Source: an uncultured bacterium (GTDB lineage Bacteria; Bacillota; Clostridia; Lachnospirales; Lachnospiraceae). Taken from it: DNA of 64,000 nt. Below the pieces are notes generated by a model that saw nothing but the letters and a program-made list of their open reading frames with translations, was not told the origin of the DNA and searched no databases. The translations under genes were made by a program, and so were the position numbers. This document shows, in pieces, positions 53,264 to 61,172 of the stretch. Within the stretch, counting starts at the first letter, position 1. Every line of letters starts with the position of its first letter. The stretch is from the NCBI GenBank assembly GCA_947383005.1, contig CANDBT010000002.1, positions 1 through 64,000 of the forward strand. Direction: 5' to 3'.

Positions 53264-54109
53264 TCAAACGCAGACAGCGGCCAGTTCCCGCTCATAGATC
53301 TCCCTGTCCACATCCTTAAACACATTAAAAACCACCCTGTCAAATTCCTGCCCATGCTCCTCCATAAAACGCAGCACAGTCCCTGTCGCGATCCGCGCCG
53401 CCTCATCATTGGGGAACCGGAACTCCCCCGTGCTGATACAGCAGAAAGCGACCGTCCGGATTCCATTCTCCACGCAGCACTCCAGTACATTCCGATAACA
53501 GTTTTCCAAATCTTTTTTCAAAGCATCCGTCAGACAGTACCCCACGATCGGCCCCACTGTATGGATCACATGCTTTGCCGGAAGGCCGTACCCTTTCGTC
53601 AACACCGCCCGCCCTGTAGGTTCCTCATACCTGGAACCATACTGCATCTTCCGGCGGCGCATATACTGGCTGCATTCTTCCCGGAGCCGGATGCCGGCGG
53701 CGCTGTGAATGGCATTGTCAATGCACCTGTGGCACGGCACAAAACATCCCAGCATCTGCGAATTGGCCGCATTCACGATCGCATCCACGGAAAGCCTTGT
53801 GATATCCCCCTGCCAGAGGGACAGCTTCTCCGCATAGGGTCCACCGCATCCATACTGCTCCCTTACCGTCGGGATCTCCCCTGCCGTGACAACCCCTTTC
53901 TCCTTTGCCTCCTCAGACAGGAATTCATCCTGCACCCGCAGCACGTCCTCCTTCATCTCCCCCGGCATACGGATATTCATGAGAGACCTAAGAGCCATCC
54001 TTCTGTCCTCATACCCTTCCCCTACTTCCAGGTCCCTGTAACGCCAGGAATCCTCCTTAAATGCACGGAGCAGATAATCCAGCCGCTCCTCCTGCGCCTT
54101 ATTCCGCAT
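53264..54109 (-). CDS. Zinc-dependent macrodomain protein, ADP-ribosyl hydrolase
   Basis: A 281-residue protein with a helical N-terminus (to about residue 80) and a macrodomain. WQGDITRLSVDAIVNAANSQ leads into MLGCFVPCHRCIDNAIHSAAG, the zinc-binding G-C-x-x-P-C/H-x-x-C-I-D pattern of the SirTM-linked macrodomain class, and CCISTGEFRFPNDEAARIA. The class removes mono-ADP-ribose put on by the partner SirTM. The ATG at 54109 follows GGGAGG and overlaps the SirTM 3' end. The usual GcvH-like and LplA2 partners are absent here. Confidence 0.88.
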   Translation of the reverse strand: MRNKAQEERLDYLLRAFKEDSWRYRDLEVGEGYEDRRMALRSLMNIRMPGEMKEDVLRVQDEFLSEEAKEKGVVTAGEIPTVREQYGCGGPYAEKLSLWQGDITRLSVDAIVNAANSQMLGCFVPCHRCIDNAIHSAAGIRLREECSQYMRRRKMQYGSRYEEPTGRAVLTKGYGLPAKHVIHTVGPIVGYCLTDALKKDLENCYRNVLECCVENGIRTVAFCCISTGEFRFPNDEAARIATGTVLRFMEEHGQEFDRVVFNVFKDVDREIYERELAAVCV

Positions 54110-55061
54110 TGCTTTCCACCTCCCGCAATATATCCCGGATACTCTTTCCCATATCCTCATTGATCCCCACCGCATGGCTTCCAAGAGACTCCGGCACCAC
54201 GGCCTCATCCATATTCAACCTGATGAGGGACATATCCCGGTGCTCCCTCGCCAGCTTCTCAAAGGGGAAACGGATAATGGTCGGCGTATTGAATCCCGCC
54301 CCCAGCTCCAGCAGCACCGTCCTCTTCCCCTCACATTCCGTCAGCGCCTCGCCGAAACGTCTCTGAGCCTCATGCCAGGCGTCATCCTCCACAAAATACC
54401 TGTCACAACGCAGGTTCATCTCCATAGGCCCGCCGCAGACCGGGCATTTCGGCACCATATAGGAAGGCACAAGGCAGTCCTTCCTTGCCTGATCCATCTG
54501 CCGGAACATCTCCGTCGCGTCATAAGTCTTCGGATGGCACCCTTTCCTGCACTGGATCAGGCCATAATCCCCCTGGGTGGCAAACACATTTTCCTCCTGA
54601 AACCCGGAAAGGAAAAACTGATGGTCCACATTGGTGGTCAGCACAAAATGAGGTTTCCCCTTCACCAGCGCATACACGTCCTTATATAAGGGCAGCGCGC
54701 CCGGAAGCACCCGGTTCACCATGCCGCTCTTTGACCAGTAGCCCCACTTCGCCTCCTCCGACGGGAACGGATAAAACCCGGCGCTGTACATATCCTGCAT
54801 ATACGGCCCGCCGTATTTCTCCATGAACTCCTTAAAATTTTCCCGGAACCTGCTGCCGCCCATGACAAGCCCTGCCGCCGTGGACAGCCCCGCACCCGCC
54901 CCGACCAGGATAAATTCCGCATCCCGGATAAGCTCCCCGGCCTGCCTGACCTGCTCCTCATAAGGAACCTGCTGGAACACATAATCCCCCGCCGGCGTCC
55001 CGCTCAAAAAATCCTGGAACGTCATTCCATGCTTTCCGCTGGATAAAATATGTTGTGCCAT
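54099..55061 (-). CDS. SirTM, macrodomain-linked sirtuin (protein ADP-ribosyltransferase)
   Basis: A 320-residue Sir2-fold protein. NAD-binding FILVGAGAGLSTAAGLVMGG and FVLTTNVDHQFFLSGFQEEN match, and two CxxC zinc pairs are present (QCRKGC; CPVCGGP). The catalytic His of deacetylase sirtuins is replaced: the site reads ATQGDYGLIQC, as in class M sirtuins, which ADP-ribosylate proteins instead of deacylating. I prefer the start at 55061 (GGAGGG six bases upstream); 55079 is possible. It overlaps the macrodomain gene, so modifier and eraser are made together. Confidence 0.88.
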   Translation of the reverse strand: MAQHILSSGKHGMTFQDFLSGTPAGDYVFQQVPYEEQVRQAGELIRDAEFILVGAGAGLSTAAGLVMGGSRFRENFKEFMEKYGGPYMQDMYSAGFYPFPSEEAKWGYWSKSGMVNRVLPGALPLYKDVYALVKGKPHFVLTTNVDHQFFLSGFQEENVFATQGDYGLIQCRKGCHPKTYDATEMFRQMDQARKDCLVPSYMVPKCPVCGGPMEMNLRCDRYFVEDDAWHEAQRRFGEALTECEGKRTVLLELGAGFNTPTIIRFPFEKLAREHRDMSLIRLNMDEAVVPESLGSHAVGINEDMGKSIRDILREVESNAE

Positions 55062-55086
55062 GTCTTTCCCTCCATTCATGCTATCC

Positions 55087-55400
55087 TTACTGCTCTTGAT
55101 ATTTTACTGCCCCTGCCGGGCACACCTCCATACAGTTCCCGCAATGCAGGCAGTTTTCCTTCCTGATCCGAAGCGGGAGCGCGCCCGTATCAATACATCC
55201 CTGCGGACAGACACCCACACATTTCCCGCACCCGGTACAATCATCCGTGATACAGTACCCTTCCATCCCTCCCCCTGCACGCCGCTCCCCGACAGAAAAA
55301 CTCTCCCGCGTGACCGGCTCATTACCAGAAAGGAATACCCCCAGATACCGCCAAAGGTAGAATACAACCTGAGCGAAAGAGGCAGGTCTTTGATGAATGT
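55087..55400 (-). pseudogene. 5'-truncated copy of the FMN/ferredoxin protein
   Basis: The frame VVFYLWRYLGVFLSGNEP, then TRESFSVGE, leads to two intact ferredoxin motifs CTGCGKCVGVCP and CLHCGNCMEVCP. This parallels the C-terminal 80 residues of the intact neighbour at 55478-56098. The flavin-binding N-terminal half is missing and a TAA closes the frame upstream. A 59-residue ferredoxin could still be translated from the ATG at 55266, which follows GGGGGAGGG, so residual function is possible. Confidence 0.65.
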
Positions 55401-55477
55401 TTTAGACCAACTCTGTATCAGGGGAGAAAAAAACAGAGAGTAGCCGGGACAAAATGGATCGCCGAACACTTCCCCGT

Positions 55478-56098
55478 TTACAATCTGCATTGGATCGCCT
55501 TCTTCGGGCAGTTCTCATAGCAGTTTCCACAATGCAGACAGTGTTCCTGCATGATACGGTAAGGGGCCGGCTCCCTTTTTTCCACCGCTTTCTGCGGGCA
55601 GACTTTCAGGCATTTCCCACAACCGATGCAAGTCTCCGTGATCTCATACCCCTTCCGCTCCTCTTTCCCGTCCCCGACCTCATAGGTTTCACGGAAGATA
55701 GGATTCACGCCAAGATTGAAATACTCAATGGAAAATCCCCGGATGCAGAAGATGATCCCAATCTTTTTCGTATCACCCGGATACACATTTTCCAGATAAG
55801 GCTGCTCCTCAAAGATGGTCCTTATCCATTTCCCCTGCTCACTGTCCGGCACAGGGACTGCCCTGCCTGACAGCCGGATACTCTCCTTATACCTGGTGTA
55901 TCCTAAGATCTGCACCCGCCCGTCATTCAGGAGCTGCTTACAGAACTCCTTCCCCCTGGCAGTAAAAAAATAAAGGGCATCTTCCTCATAGTGGATGGCG
56001 CTGATATTCCGCACCTGCGGCGCGCCATGCTCATCCACCGTGGCAAAATTCAAAACTCCCACATACCCTAATTTTTTGATACAGGTCTGCGCATCCAT
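55478..56098 (-). CDS. Pyridoxamine 5'-phosphate oxidase-like flavin protein with C-terminal ferredoxin domain
   Basis: The 206-residue protein has an FMN-binding split barrel (VLNFATVDEHGAPQVRNISA, LYFFTARGKEFCKQLLND, RLSGRAVPVPDSEQGKWI) and then two 4Fe-4S motifs, CIGCGKCLKVCP and CLHCGNCYENCP. It should pass electrons between Fe-S clusters and flavin, for instance to reduce the radical SAM enzyme encoded 14 bases upstream. GAGGAGG lies eight bases before the ATG. Confidence 0.85.
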   Translation of the reverse strand: MDAQTCIKKLGYVGVLNFATVDEHGAPQVRNISAIHYEEDALYFFTARGKEFCKQLLNDGRVQILGYTRYKESIRLSGRAVPVPDSEQGKWIRTIFEEQPYLENVYPGDTKKIGIIFCIRGFSIEYFNLGVNPIFRETYEVGDGKEERKGYEITETCIGCGKCLKVCPQKAVEKREPAPYRIMQEHCLHCGNCYENCPKKAIQCRL

Positions 56099-56112
56099 CC
56101 ATCATACCTCCT

Positions 56113-57213
56113 CTAAAGTAGCGGCACGCGCCGCTTCGCGTCACCTGCCATGTCGTCGGAAGGCATTTTAAGAAACGCTTCGCGTTTGCCTTCCTCCTTC
56201 CAGCACTGCGGGTCCGGCGCGTACATATCCCCATGATACCCGGCCGCCACCGCAGGACATCCCCGGCAGAACCGGAGCAGCTCACACTTCGCACATTTCT
56301 CAAACTTTTCATACACACGGTAGGCGTCCATCTTCGACCCGGTAAACAGTTCAAACAAGTCATCTTCAAGCGCATTGCCTACCCTGCTGTCCACAATCCG
56401 CCTGCACGCATACACATCCCCATCCGACAATATCGTAAAATGGCAGTTGCCGCAGTTGCACCCGTCATAGACAAACTCATCATCCGGATATGCCTTTGGA
56501 TCAAACAGCCCTTTTTCATACTTGAACAGCGTCCACAGATGATCCTTCAGGTTGAACGTCGTGCCGCTGTCCTTATACTGTTCAAATTTCTGCCACGCCT
56601 GCTCCATCATCCAGTGGTATTCCTCTGGGGAACAGCACACCTCCCTGTCCTCCGCCGAAGGGCAGTACCTGGCAAAAGCAAAGATATCCACGTGATTCTC
56701 CACCACCACATCAATCAGTTCCGGCAGCTCCTTATAATTCCATCTGGAAACCGTAAACATGACCGCCACGTCGATCCCGGCCTTCCGGATATACGGGATG
56801 ACCGCCAGCGTCTCGTCAAAAGACCCCGGCCTGCGGATCTTGTCATGCGTTTTCCGGAGTCCGTCAAGGGACAACTGGTATTTCCGACACCCATATCCGG
56901 CCAACCTCTGACAGACCTCTTCCGTTAAATGAAACGGATTTCCCATGAGCGTAAACGGGATCCCCGCAATCTTCAATAATTTTGCCAGCGTCCAGAACTG
57001 CGGGTGCATGATGGGGTCCCCACCGGTGATATACAGATACGGACGCCGCTTTGCCTTTCTGCAAAATTCCTGGCAGTTTTCAATCACCGTGACCATATCC
57101 TCCAGGGCCATCTCCTTAAACTTGGCATGGCTCCCCAGGGCATAGATATAGCAATGCTTACAGCGCTGGTCACAGGCTTCCGTGATATGCCATTGAAACG
57201 CAAAATACTCCAT
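56113..57213 (-). CDS. Radical SAM/SPASM peptide maturase of the ACGX-type RiPP system
   Basis: Predicted product 366 residues. The SAM cluster C14-x3-C18-x2-C21 lies in ITEACDQRCKHCYIYALGS, and YITGGDPIMHPQF is the SAM-binding GGDP. The C-terminal SPASM part contains CNCGNCHFTILSDGDVYACR and CAKCELLRFCRGCPAVA for auxiliary Fe-S clusters. SPASM enzymes modify ribosomal peptides, often by forming thioethers at Cys. The gene directly follows a Cys-repeat peptide gene. The ATG at 57213 is chosen from AGGAGG eight bases upstream and from homology; 57249 is unsupported. Confidence 0.88.
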   Translation of the reverse strand: MEYFAFQWHITEACDQRCKHCYIYALGSHAKFKEMALEDMVTVIENCQEFCRKAKRRPYLYITGGDPIMHPQFWTLAKLLKIAGIPFTLMGNPFHLTEEVCQRLAGYGCRKYQLSLDGLRKTHDKIRRPGSFDETLAVIPYIRKAGIDVAVMFTVSRWNYKELPELIDVVVENHVDIFAFARYCPSAEDREVCCSPEEYHWMMEQAWQKFEQYKDSGTTFNLKDHLWTLFKYEKGLFDPKAYPDDEFVYDGCNCGNCHFTILSDGDVYACRRIVDSRVGNALEDDLFELFTGSKMDAYRVYEKFEKCAKCELLRFCRGCPAVAAGYHGDMYAPDPQCWKEEGKREAFLKMPSDDMAGDAKRRVPLL

Positions 57214-57288
57214 CCAAATTTCCTCCTTCTGACAGGTACCCAGGCACATAAAATGCCTGGATACCTCCTGGCGCTTCCTAAACAGATC

Positions 57289-57528
57289 TTATTTCTTATC
57301 GCCTGTCCCGCAGGCAGATCCGCACGCTGCCGGCTTCTCTTCCTTCTTGTCACCCGCTCCACATGCAGAGCCGCACGCTGCCGGCTTTTCTTCCTTCTTG
57401 TCACCTGCCCCGCAAGCAGAGCCGCACGCTGCCGGCTTCTCTTCCTTCTTGTCACCCACTCCACATGCAGAACCACACGCTGTTGGTGCCGCCATCATTG
57501 CTCTTCCAAAAAGATTTTTAAGTGCCAT
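57289..57528 (-). CDS. CGSACG-repeat peptide, predicted radical SAM RiPP precursor (ACGX type)
   Basis: The 79-residue peptide has a 17-residue leader (MALKNLFGRAMMAAPTA). Three perfect-length 17-residue repeats follow (CGSACG-V/A-G then DKKEEKPAA), and a last CGSACGTGDKK. Eight Cys in four CGSACG units alternate with charged DKKEEKP linkers. The DNA repeats every 51 bases. I recall an 'ACGX system' named for such peptides next to a radical SAM/SPASM protein; the product's structure and role are not established. ATG 57528 lies eight bases after AGGAGG; ATG 57534 is too close to it. Confidence 0.85.
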   Translation of the reverse strand: MALKNLFGRAMMAAPTACGSACGVGDKKEEKPAACGSACGAGDKKEEKPAACGSACGAGDKKEEKPAACGSACGTGDKK

Positions 57529-57559
57529 TTCCATGTCCTCCTAAAAATATATGTATTGA

Positions 57560-57578
57560 TGTAATGTTTATCATTACA
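57560..57578. promoter_or_regulatory. Predicted Rrf2 operator 1, TGTAA-N9-TTACA
   Basis: TGTAATG-tttat-CATTACA, a perfect 7-bp inverted repeat. It lies between the -10 and the precursor gene, where binding would block elongation or initiation. Confidence 0.6.
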
Positions 57579-57584
57579 ACTATT

Positions 57585-57612
57585 ATTATAACGCTTTTTA
57601 TTGTAATGTCAA
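57585..57612 (-). promoter_or_regulatory. Promoter of the repeat-peptide operon
   Basis: Minus-strand TTGACA (57607-57612), 16 bases, TATAAT (57585-57590). It is expected to drive precursor, maturase, flavin protein, SirTM and macrodomain genes, all on the same strand. Confidence 0.75.
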
Positions 57613-57620
57613 TAGTTACA
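57602..57620. promoter_or_regulatory. Predicted Rrf2 operator 2, overlapping the -35
   Basis: TGTAATGTCAATAGTTACA fits TGTAA-N9-TTACA and covers the -35 hexamer of the repeat-peptide operon. Confidence 0.6.
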
Positions 57621-57750
57621 TTAAAATTTTTTTAACTTCCAATCCATCCAGTCCACTTGACCCAAAATAACTACGCCGATTTTCTCTGTGCCATGCAGAA
57701 GCTCCACACAGAAAACCCGCTACTGGAGGCTTTTTATGCGTATTATAGCA

Positions 57751-57783
57751 ATCGAGCCGGAGAAAAATTTTCTCCGGCTCGAT
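57751..57783. terminator. Bidirectional intrinsic terminator
   Basis: A perfect 16-bp palindrome with arms ATCGAGCCGGAGAAAA and TTTTCTCCGGCTCGAT around one base. It separates the Rrf2 gene's 3' end from the repeat-peptide promoter. It gives a T-run on both strands. Confidence 0.7.
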
Positions 57784-57926
57784 GAACGCGGCATTCGCCA
57801 GATGTGGGTGCAAGCACTCCCGTCTGGCTCATTGCTCACGCAAAAAGGGAAGTATCCCGTAAAAAACGCAGAACACTTCCCTTTATACTTCCCACAGAAA
57901 ACCGCTCATTTCAATTACTTATGTCC

Positions 57927-58355
57927 TTACATACTCCGCTTTATCTTATTTACCACATCCGCAATCGTAAATTTCTTCATCTCATCCTCCATTGCCCTCT
58001 GGATACATACCAGTTTGTCATCCAAAGCCGTATGGATGTTTTTGCCCACCGGACAGCATGGGTTCGGGTTCTCATGGAAATGGAACAGCGTCCCTTCCTC
58101 CAACAGATCTACCGCCTCATATACATCATAAAATGTAATCTTATCCACAGGTCTGGTGACCGTCGTTCCGCCAGTCCCTCTTGCCACCTCGATCAGCCCC
58201 GCGTTCCTCAGCTGGGATAAAATTTTCCTGATGATGACCGGATTCACATTGATACTGGATGCCAGAAAATCACTGGTAATTTTATATTCCTCCCCGAATG
58301 TCTCCACACAGGCAAAAATATGAATCGCAATCGTAAACCTGCTGGATATCTGCAC
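57927..58355 (-). CDS. Rrf2 family transcriptional regulator
   Basis: The 142-residue protein has an Rrf2 winged helix: SSRFTIAIHIFACVETFGEE, DFLASSINVNPVIIRKILSQ, LRNAGLIEVARGTGGTTV. A C-terminal half follows with Cys residues (NPNPCCPVG and LVCIQ) in a spacing unlike the C-x8-C-x5-C cluster motif of NsrR/IscR; cluster binding is uncertain. The start is a GTG at 58355, seven bases after GGGAGG. It precedes the repeat-peptide operon on the same strand with a terminator between. TGTAA-N9-TTACA boxes occur at both promoters. Confidence 0.85.
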   Translation of the reverse strand: MQISSRFTIAIHIFACVETFGEEYKITSDFLASSINVNPVIIRKILSQLRNAGLIEVARGTGGTTVTRPVDKITFYDVYEAVDLLEEGTLFHFHENPNPCCPVGKNIHTALDDKLVCIQRAMEDEMKKFTIADVVNKIKRSM

Positions 58356-58376
58356 AAAACCACCTCCCGTCTATAT

Positions 58377-58405
58377 AGTCTACACCCGATATGATGTAAC
58401 GTCAA
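58377..58405 (-). promoter_or_regulatory. Promoter of the Rrf2 regulator gene
   Basis: Minus-strand TTGACG (58400-58405), 17 bases, TAGACT (58377-58382). The -35 lies inside the predicted operator at 58395-58413, which indicates autoregulation. Confidence 0.55.
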
Positions 58406-58413
58406 CTATTACA
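58395..58413. promoter_or_regulatory. Predicted Rrf2 operator 3 at its own promoter
   Basis: TGTAACGTCAACTATTACA matches TGTAA-N9-TTACA, the same spacing as the two boxes at the repeat-peptide promoter. Confidence 0.6.
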
Positions 58414-58702
58414 TTGTTGTCGGCCTTGCCAATCTATGTAAATCATAATTTACGGATAACCTCCTAAAACCAAAAGCCAAGCAAAGGGTTCCAAATGAAC
58501 ACGAGGGGCAATTTTCTTTGAAACAGGGTGCAAATACCCATTGAGGAAGGGTGCAGATATGAACCCCTCACTCCCTGCCAATCACTGTTTCCCATGCCAC
58601 CGACAAGAGCCTTCAGTAGTTTTTCCAATATTCTGCTCAAACCCTTGTATCAATTAAGCGATTTTCAAAAACATAGGGATCCGGCACCGGCAGAAACGTC
58701 CG

Positions 58703-58798
58703 CAGAAAATCGCTCATTTCAATTACTTATGTCCTCACATACTCCGCTTTATCTTATTTACCACATCCGCAATCGTAAATTTTTCATCTCATCTTCCT
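58703..58798 (-). pseudogene. Duplicated 3' end of the Rrf2 gene
   Basis: About 95 bases are nearly identical to 57895-57990 (the last codons of the Rrf2 gene plus 3' flank), with one codon-internal deletion. The rest of a second Rrf2 gene is absent. VanZ's last codons run into this copy. The remaining 58414-58702 shows no gene I can support. Confidence 0.75.
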
Positions 58799-59223
58799 GC
58801 CCGTCTGCGCCGGGCAAAAAGCCGCCCCAGCATCGCACCGATCCATGCACCCAAGGTGTTCAGCACCAAATCATCCACTTCGGATACTCCAGTCCCAAAT
58901 ACATATTGCAAAGCCTCAATCATAAAAGAAAAAAGAAAACCCAGCAGCACGGCCCCGCGGATACTGCCCATTCCCCGCAGGCAGTACACAAACCACCCGA
59001 ATGGGATAAACCAGGCAAGATTGCCTCCGAACAAATAGATAAACAACCCCCATTTTCCCTGCCGCAGCATGGGAATATAATCCGCAAACAGGGATAAATT
59101 GAACACCCCGTTCTGAAAACGGCAATGGATATCAAAATTGTGCCTGAACACGGTAATCCTCAGCAGCACAGCCAGATAGAGAATAAAAAGGACTGCCATA
59201 CTTCCTGAAAATATTTTCTTCAC
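58789..59223 (-). CDS. VanZ family membrane protein
   Basis: A 144-residue protein with about four hydrophobic helices. VanZ-type features: NLAWFIPFGWFVYCL, GFLFSFMIEALQYVFGTGVS and EVDDLVLNTLGAWIGAMLG. VanZ-like proteins are linked to low-level glycopeptide (teicoplanin) tolerance in some species, but the mechanism is unclear. It starts with a GTG that overlaps the uracil/xanthine permease stop (GTGA). Its Arg-rich end lies in the duplicated Rrf2 fragment, so the natural C-terminus may have been altered. Confidence 0.82.
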   Translation of the reverse strand: MKKIFSGSMAVLFILYLAVLLRITVFRHNFDIHCRFQNGVFNLSLFADYIPMLRQGKWGLFIYLFGGNLAWFIPFGWFVYCLRGMGSIRGAVLLGFLFSFMIEALQYVFGTGVSEVDDLVLNTLGAWIGAMLGRLFARRRRAGR

Positions 59224-60479
59224 TCCTTACTCTCTGCCTCCGTTCTGTCCAAAAGGAAAAATATCAAACTCAAAATCATTCCCACCACACAAGCCAGCAC
59301 CATGCCGCTAAGTTTAATATTGCCGATTTTGACAGCAATGCCCGATAATCCTGTCACAAAGATAACCGAGGTCAATGCCTGATTCCTTGGTTTGCCAAAA
59401 TCCACCTGCGAATCCACCAGTATCCGTAAACCCGAAGTCCCGATCATTCCATACAGCAAAAAGGATATGCCTCCGATAACCGGCCCGGGTATCGTGCTGA
59501 TCAGCATGGAAAGCTTGCCGACAAAAGAACAGATAATGGAAAGTATCGCCGCCCCCGCAATTACATGTACGCTATATACGCCGGTCATCGCCATCACACC
59601 GATATTTTCACCATAAGTAGTTGTAGGTACGGAACCAATCATTCCCGATACCATAGTGGAAAAATTATCTCCCAAAAGGCTTCTGTGCAGACCGGGCTCT
59701 TTCAGCAAATCACGCCCTACAATTTTGCTGGTCACTACCTGATGGCCGATATGCTCGGAAGCAATCACCAAAATTACCGGAAGGATAATGGCAATCGCTT
59801 CCCAGTCAAACTTAGGCGCCGTAAATTGGGGCAAGGCAAACCAGGGAGCCGTCAATACTTCCTGGAAGCTCACCATTCCGCAAAATACCGCCGCCAGGTA
59901 TCCGGCAATCACCGCAATCAATATCGGGATGATGGACAAAAATCCCCTAAACAGCACGGAACCAAACACGGCAAACCCCAAAGTGACTAAAAAAACAATC
60001 AGGTTCATGGAATCAACCGTCTCTTCCAAAAGTCCTGCCGTACTTGCCGCCGAAGCGGAAAGCTCCAGGCCGATAAGCGCCACCACCGGCCCCATGGCCG
60101 CCGGAGGCAAAACCACATCAATCCACTCCGTTCCGAATTTATAAATCAAAAGCGCCAGGACACAGCCGCAGAACCCGACAACGACAAATCCCCCCAAAGC
60201 ATAGGCATATCCCCATTGCGGATTGGCAATCACAATACCGGCCGGCGCCAGAAAAGCAAAACTCGAACCCAGGTAAGCGGGCGCTTTTCCTTTCGTAATG
60301 AAAATAAACATTAATGTACCGACGCCATTCATCAAAAGCACAATAGCCGGACTTATGCCGAAGAGAAAAGGCACCAAAACCGATGCGCCAAACATGGCAA
60401 ACATATGCTGAATACTCAAAGGCACCAACAGCTTAAATGGCACTTTCTCCTCTACCTGTATAATACGCCTTGCTCCCAT
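59220..60479 (-). CDS. Uracil/xanthine permease family nucleobase symporter
   Basis: A 419-residue NCS2 transporter with about 14 transmembrane segments: LSIQHMFAMFGASVLVPFLF near the N-terminus, SEHIGHQVVTSKIVGRDLLK (substrate-region Glu), TTYGENIGVMAMTGVYSVHV and PVIGGISFLLYGMIGTSGLR. The pattern fits UraA-like uracil permeases, but xanthine cannot be excluded. There is no adjacent riboswitch or upp gene. AGGAGG lies eight bases before the ATG. Confidence 0.88.
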   Translation of the reverse strand: MGARRIIQVEEKVPFKLLVPLSIQHMFAMFGASVLVPFLFGISPAIVLLMNGVGTLMFIFITKGKAPAYLGSSFAFLAPAGIVIANPQWGYAYALGGFVVVGFCGCVLALLIYKFGTEWIDVVLPPAAMGPVVALIGLELSASAASTAGLLEETVDSMNLIVFLVTLGFAVFGSVLFRGFLSIIPILIAVIAGYLAAVFCGMVSFQEVLTAPWFALPQFTAPKFDWEAIAIILPVILVIASEHIGHQVVTSKIVGRDLLKEPGLHRSLLGDNFSTMVSGMIGSVPTTTYGENIGVMAMTGVYSVHVIAGAAILSIICSFVGKLSMLISTIPGPVIGGISFLLYGMIGTSGLRILVDSQVDFGKPRNQALTSVIFVTGLSGIAVKIGNIKLSGMVLACVVGMILSLIFFLLDRTEAESKE

Positions 60480-60506
60480 AACTCTGCCCTCCTGATTTTC
60501 TTCATT

Positions 60507-61067
60507 CTATGATAACCCATCGCTGCCGGAAATCTTTTCCCTTCTCTCCAAATCCCGCTGCATAGGTTCCAGATAATGCACCAGGATATCCCTGTGCATC
60601 CGTACCCGCAAAGTCTTATCCACCTCGTCATAAGTGAAACTTTTCCGTCCGCCTGCCTGCATCCGCTGCCAAAACCGGTACAAATCAGCAAAGGGAAGAT
60701 AATAAATCTCATCCTCCGATGTGAAATGCAGCAAAATAAACGCGATCCCTCCCTGTCCCTCAAAAGCTTTCATAAAATTCACTTGATGCTCGTGGACATT
60801 TTGCAGCGGAAAAGTCTTTGTCGCGCACTCTTTTGCGTCAAAGCATACAGGAATACCTTGTACCGCGCCGATATAATCCACCGTGCTTTTCTGGTCAAAA
60901 TAAGCCAGAGTAATATGGCGGCTTTCCTTATCTATGGCAATGGGAGTTATGGGCGTAGGGATTTTTTGAATCAACGCCAGCTTTTTCTCCCGGTACAATT
61001 CATTGCTGTGATTAATCATATCTTCCAGCGTGGAGCCGCGCAGGCCCCGGCTTTTCCAGGTTCCCAT
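60507..61067 (-). CDS. recU: Holliday junction resolvase RecU
   Basis: The 186-residue protein shows the RecU nuclease core: KSRGLRGSTLEDMINHSNEL, DQKSTVDYIGAVQGIPVCFD, AKECATKTFPLQNVHEHQVN and IAFILLHFT. RecU cleaves four-way junctions in Firmicutes recombination and chromosome segregation. GGAG lies upstream of the ATG. It is often beside a penicillin-binding protein gene; here it follows clpA instead. Confidence 0.92.
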   Translation of the reverse strand: MGTWKSRGLRGSTLEDMINHSNELYREKKLALIQKIPTPITPIAIDKESRHITLAYFDQKSTVDYIGAVQGIPVCFDAKECATKTFPLQNVHEHQVNFMKAFEGQGGIAFILLHFTSEDEIYYLPFADLYRFWQRMQAGGRKSFTYDEVDKTLRVRMHRDILVHYLEPMQRDLERREKISGSDGLS

Positions 61068-61095
61068 TGGTCTGTCTCCGCTTCATTGTTTTATC

Positions 61096-61110
61096 CTAGT
61101 ACTGCATTGC
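61096..61110. repeat. Solo end of the CTAGTACTGCATTGC MITE
   Basis: CTAGTACTGCATTGC is identical over 15 bases to the left end of the 52321-52777 MITE. No matching second end was found, so it is a truncated copy in the gap between clpA and recU. Confidence 0.5.
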
Positions 61111-61172
61111 TGCCGCTCCGTCAGCCCATACGTTCCATCGGCGTTCCTTTTCCCGCCCTCAACATCCGGATA

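Noticed and set aside
53056-53490. 144-codon frame overlapping the macrodomain gene
   Set aside because: Only its last 55 residues look protein-like (reported as a fragment); the first part is a shifted reading of the macrodomain gene.
57295-57490. CRISPR-like array from the 51-base repeats
   Set aside because: The repeats are in-frame codons of the CGSACG peptide with no spacers and no cas genes.
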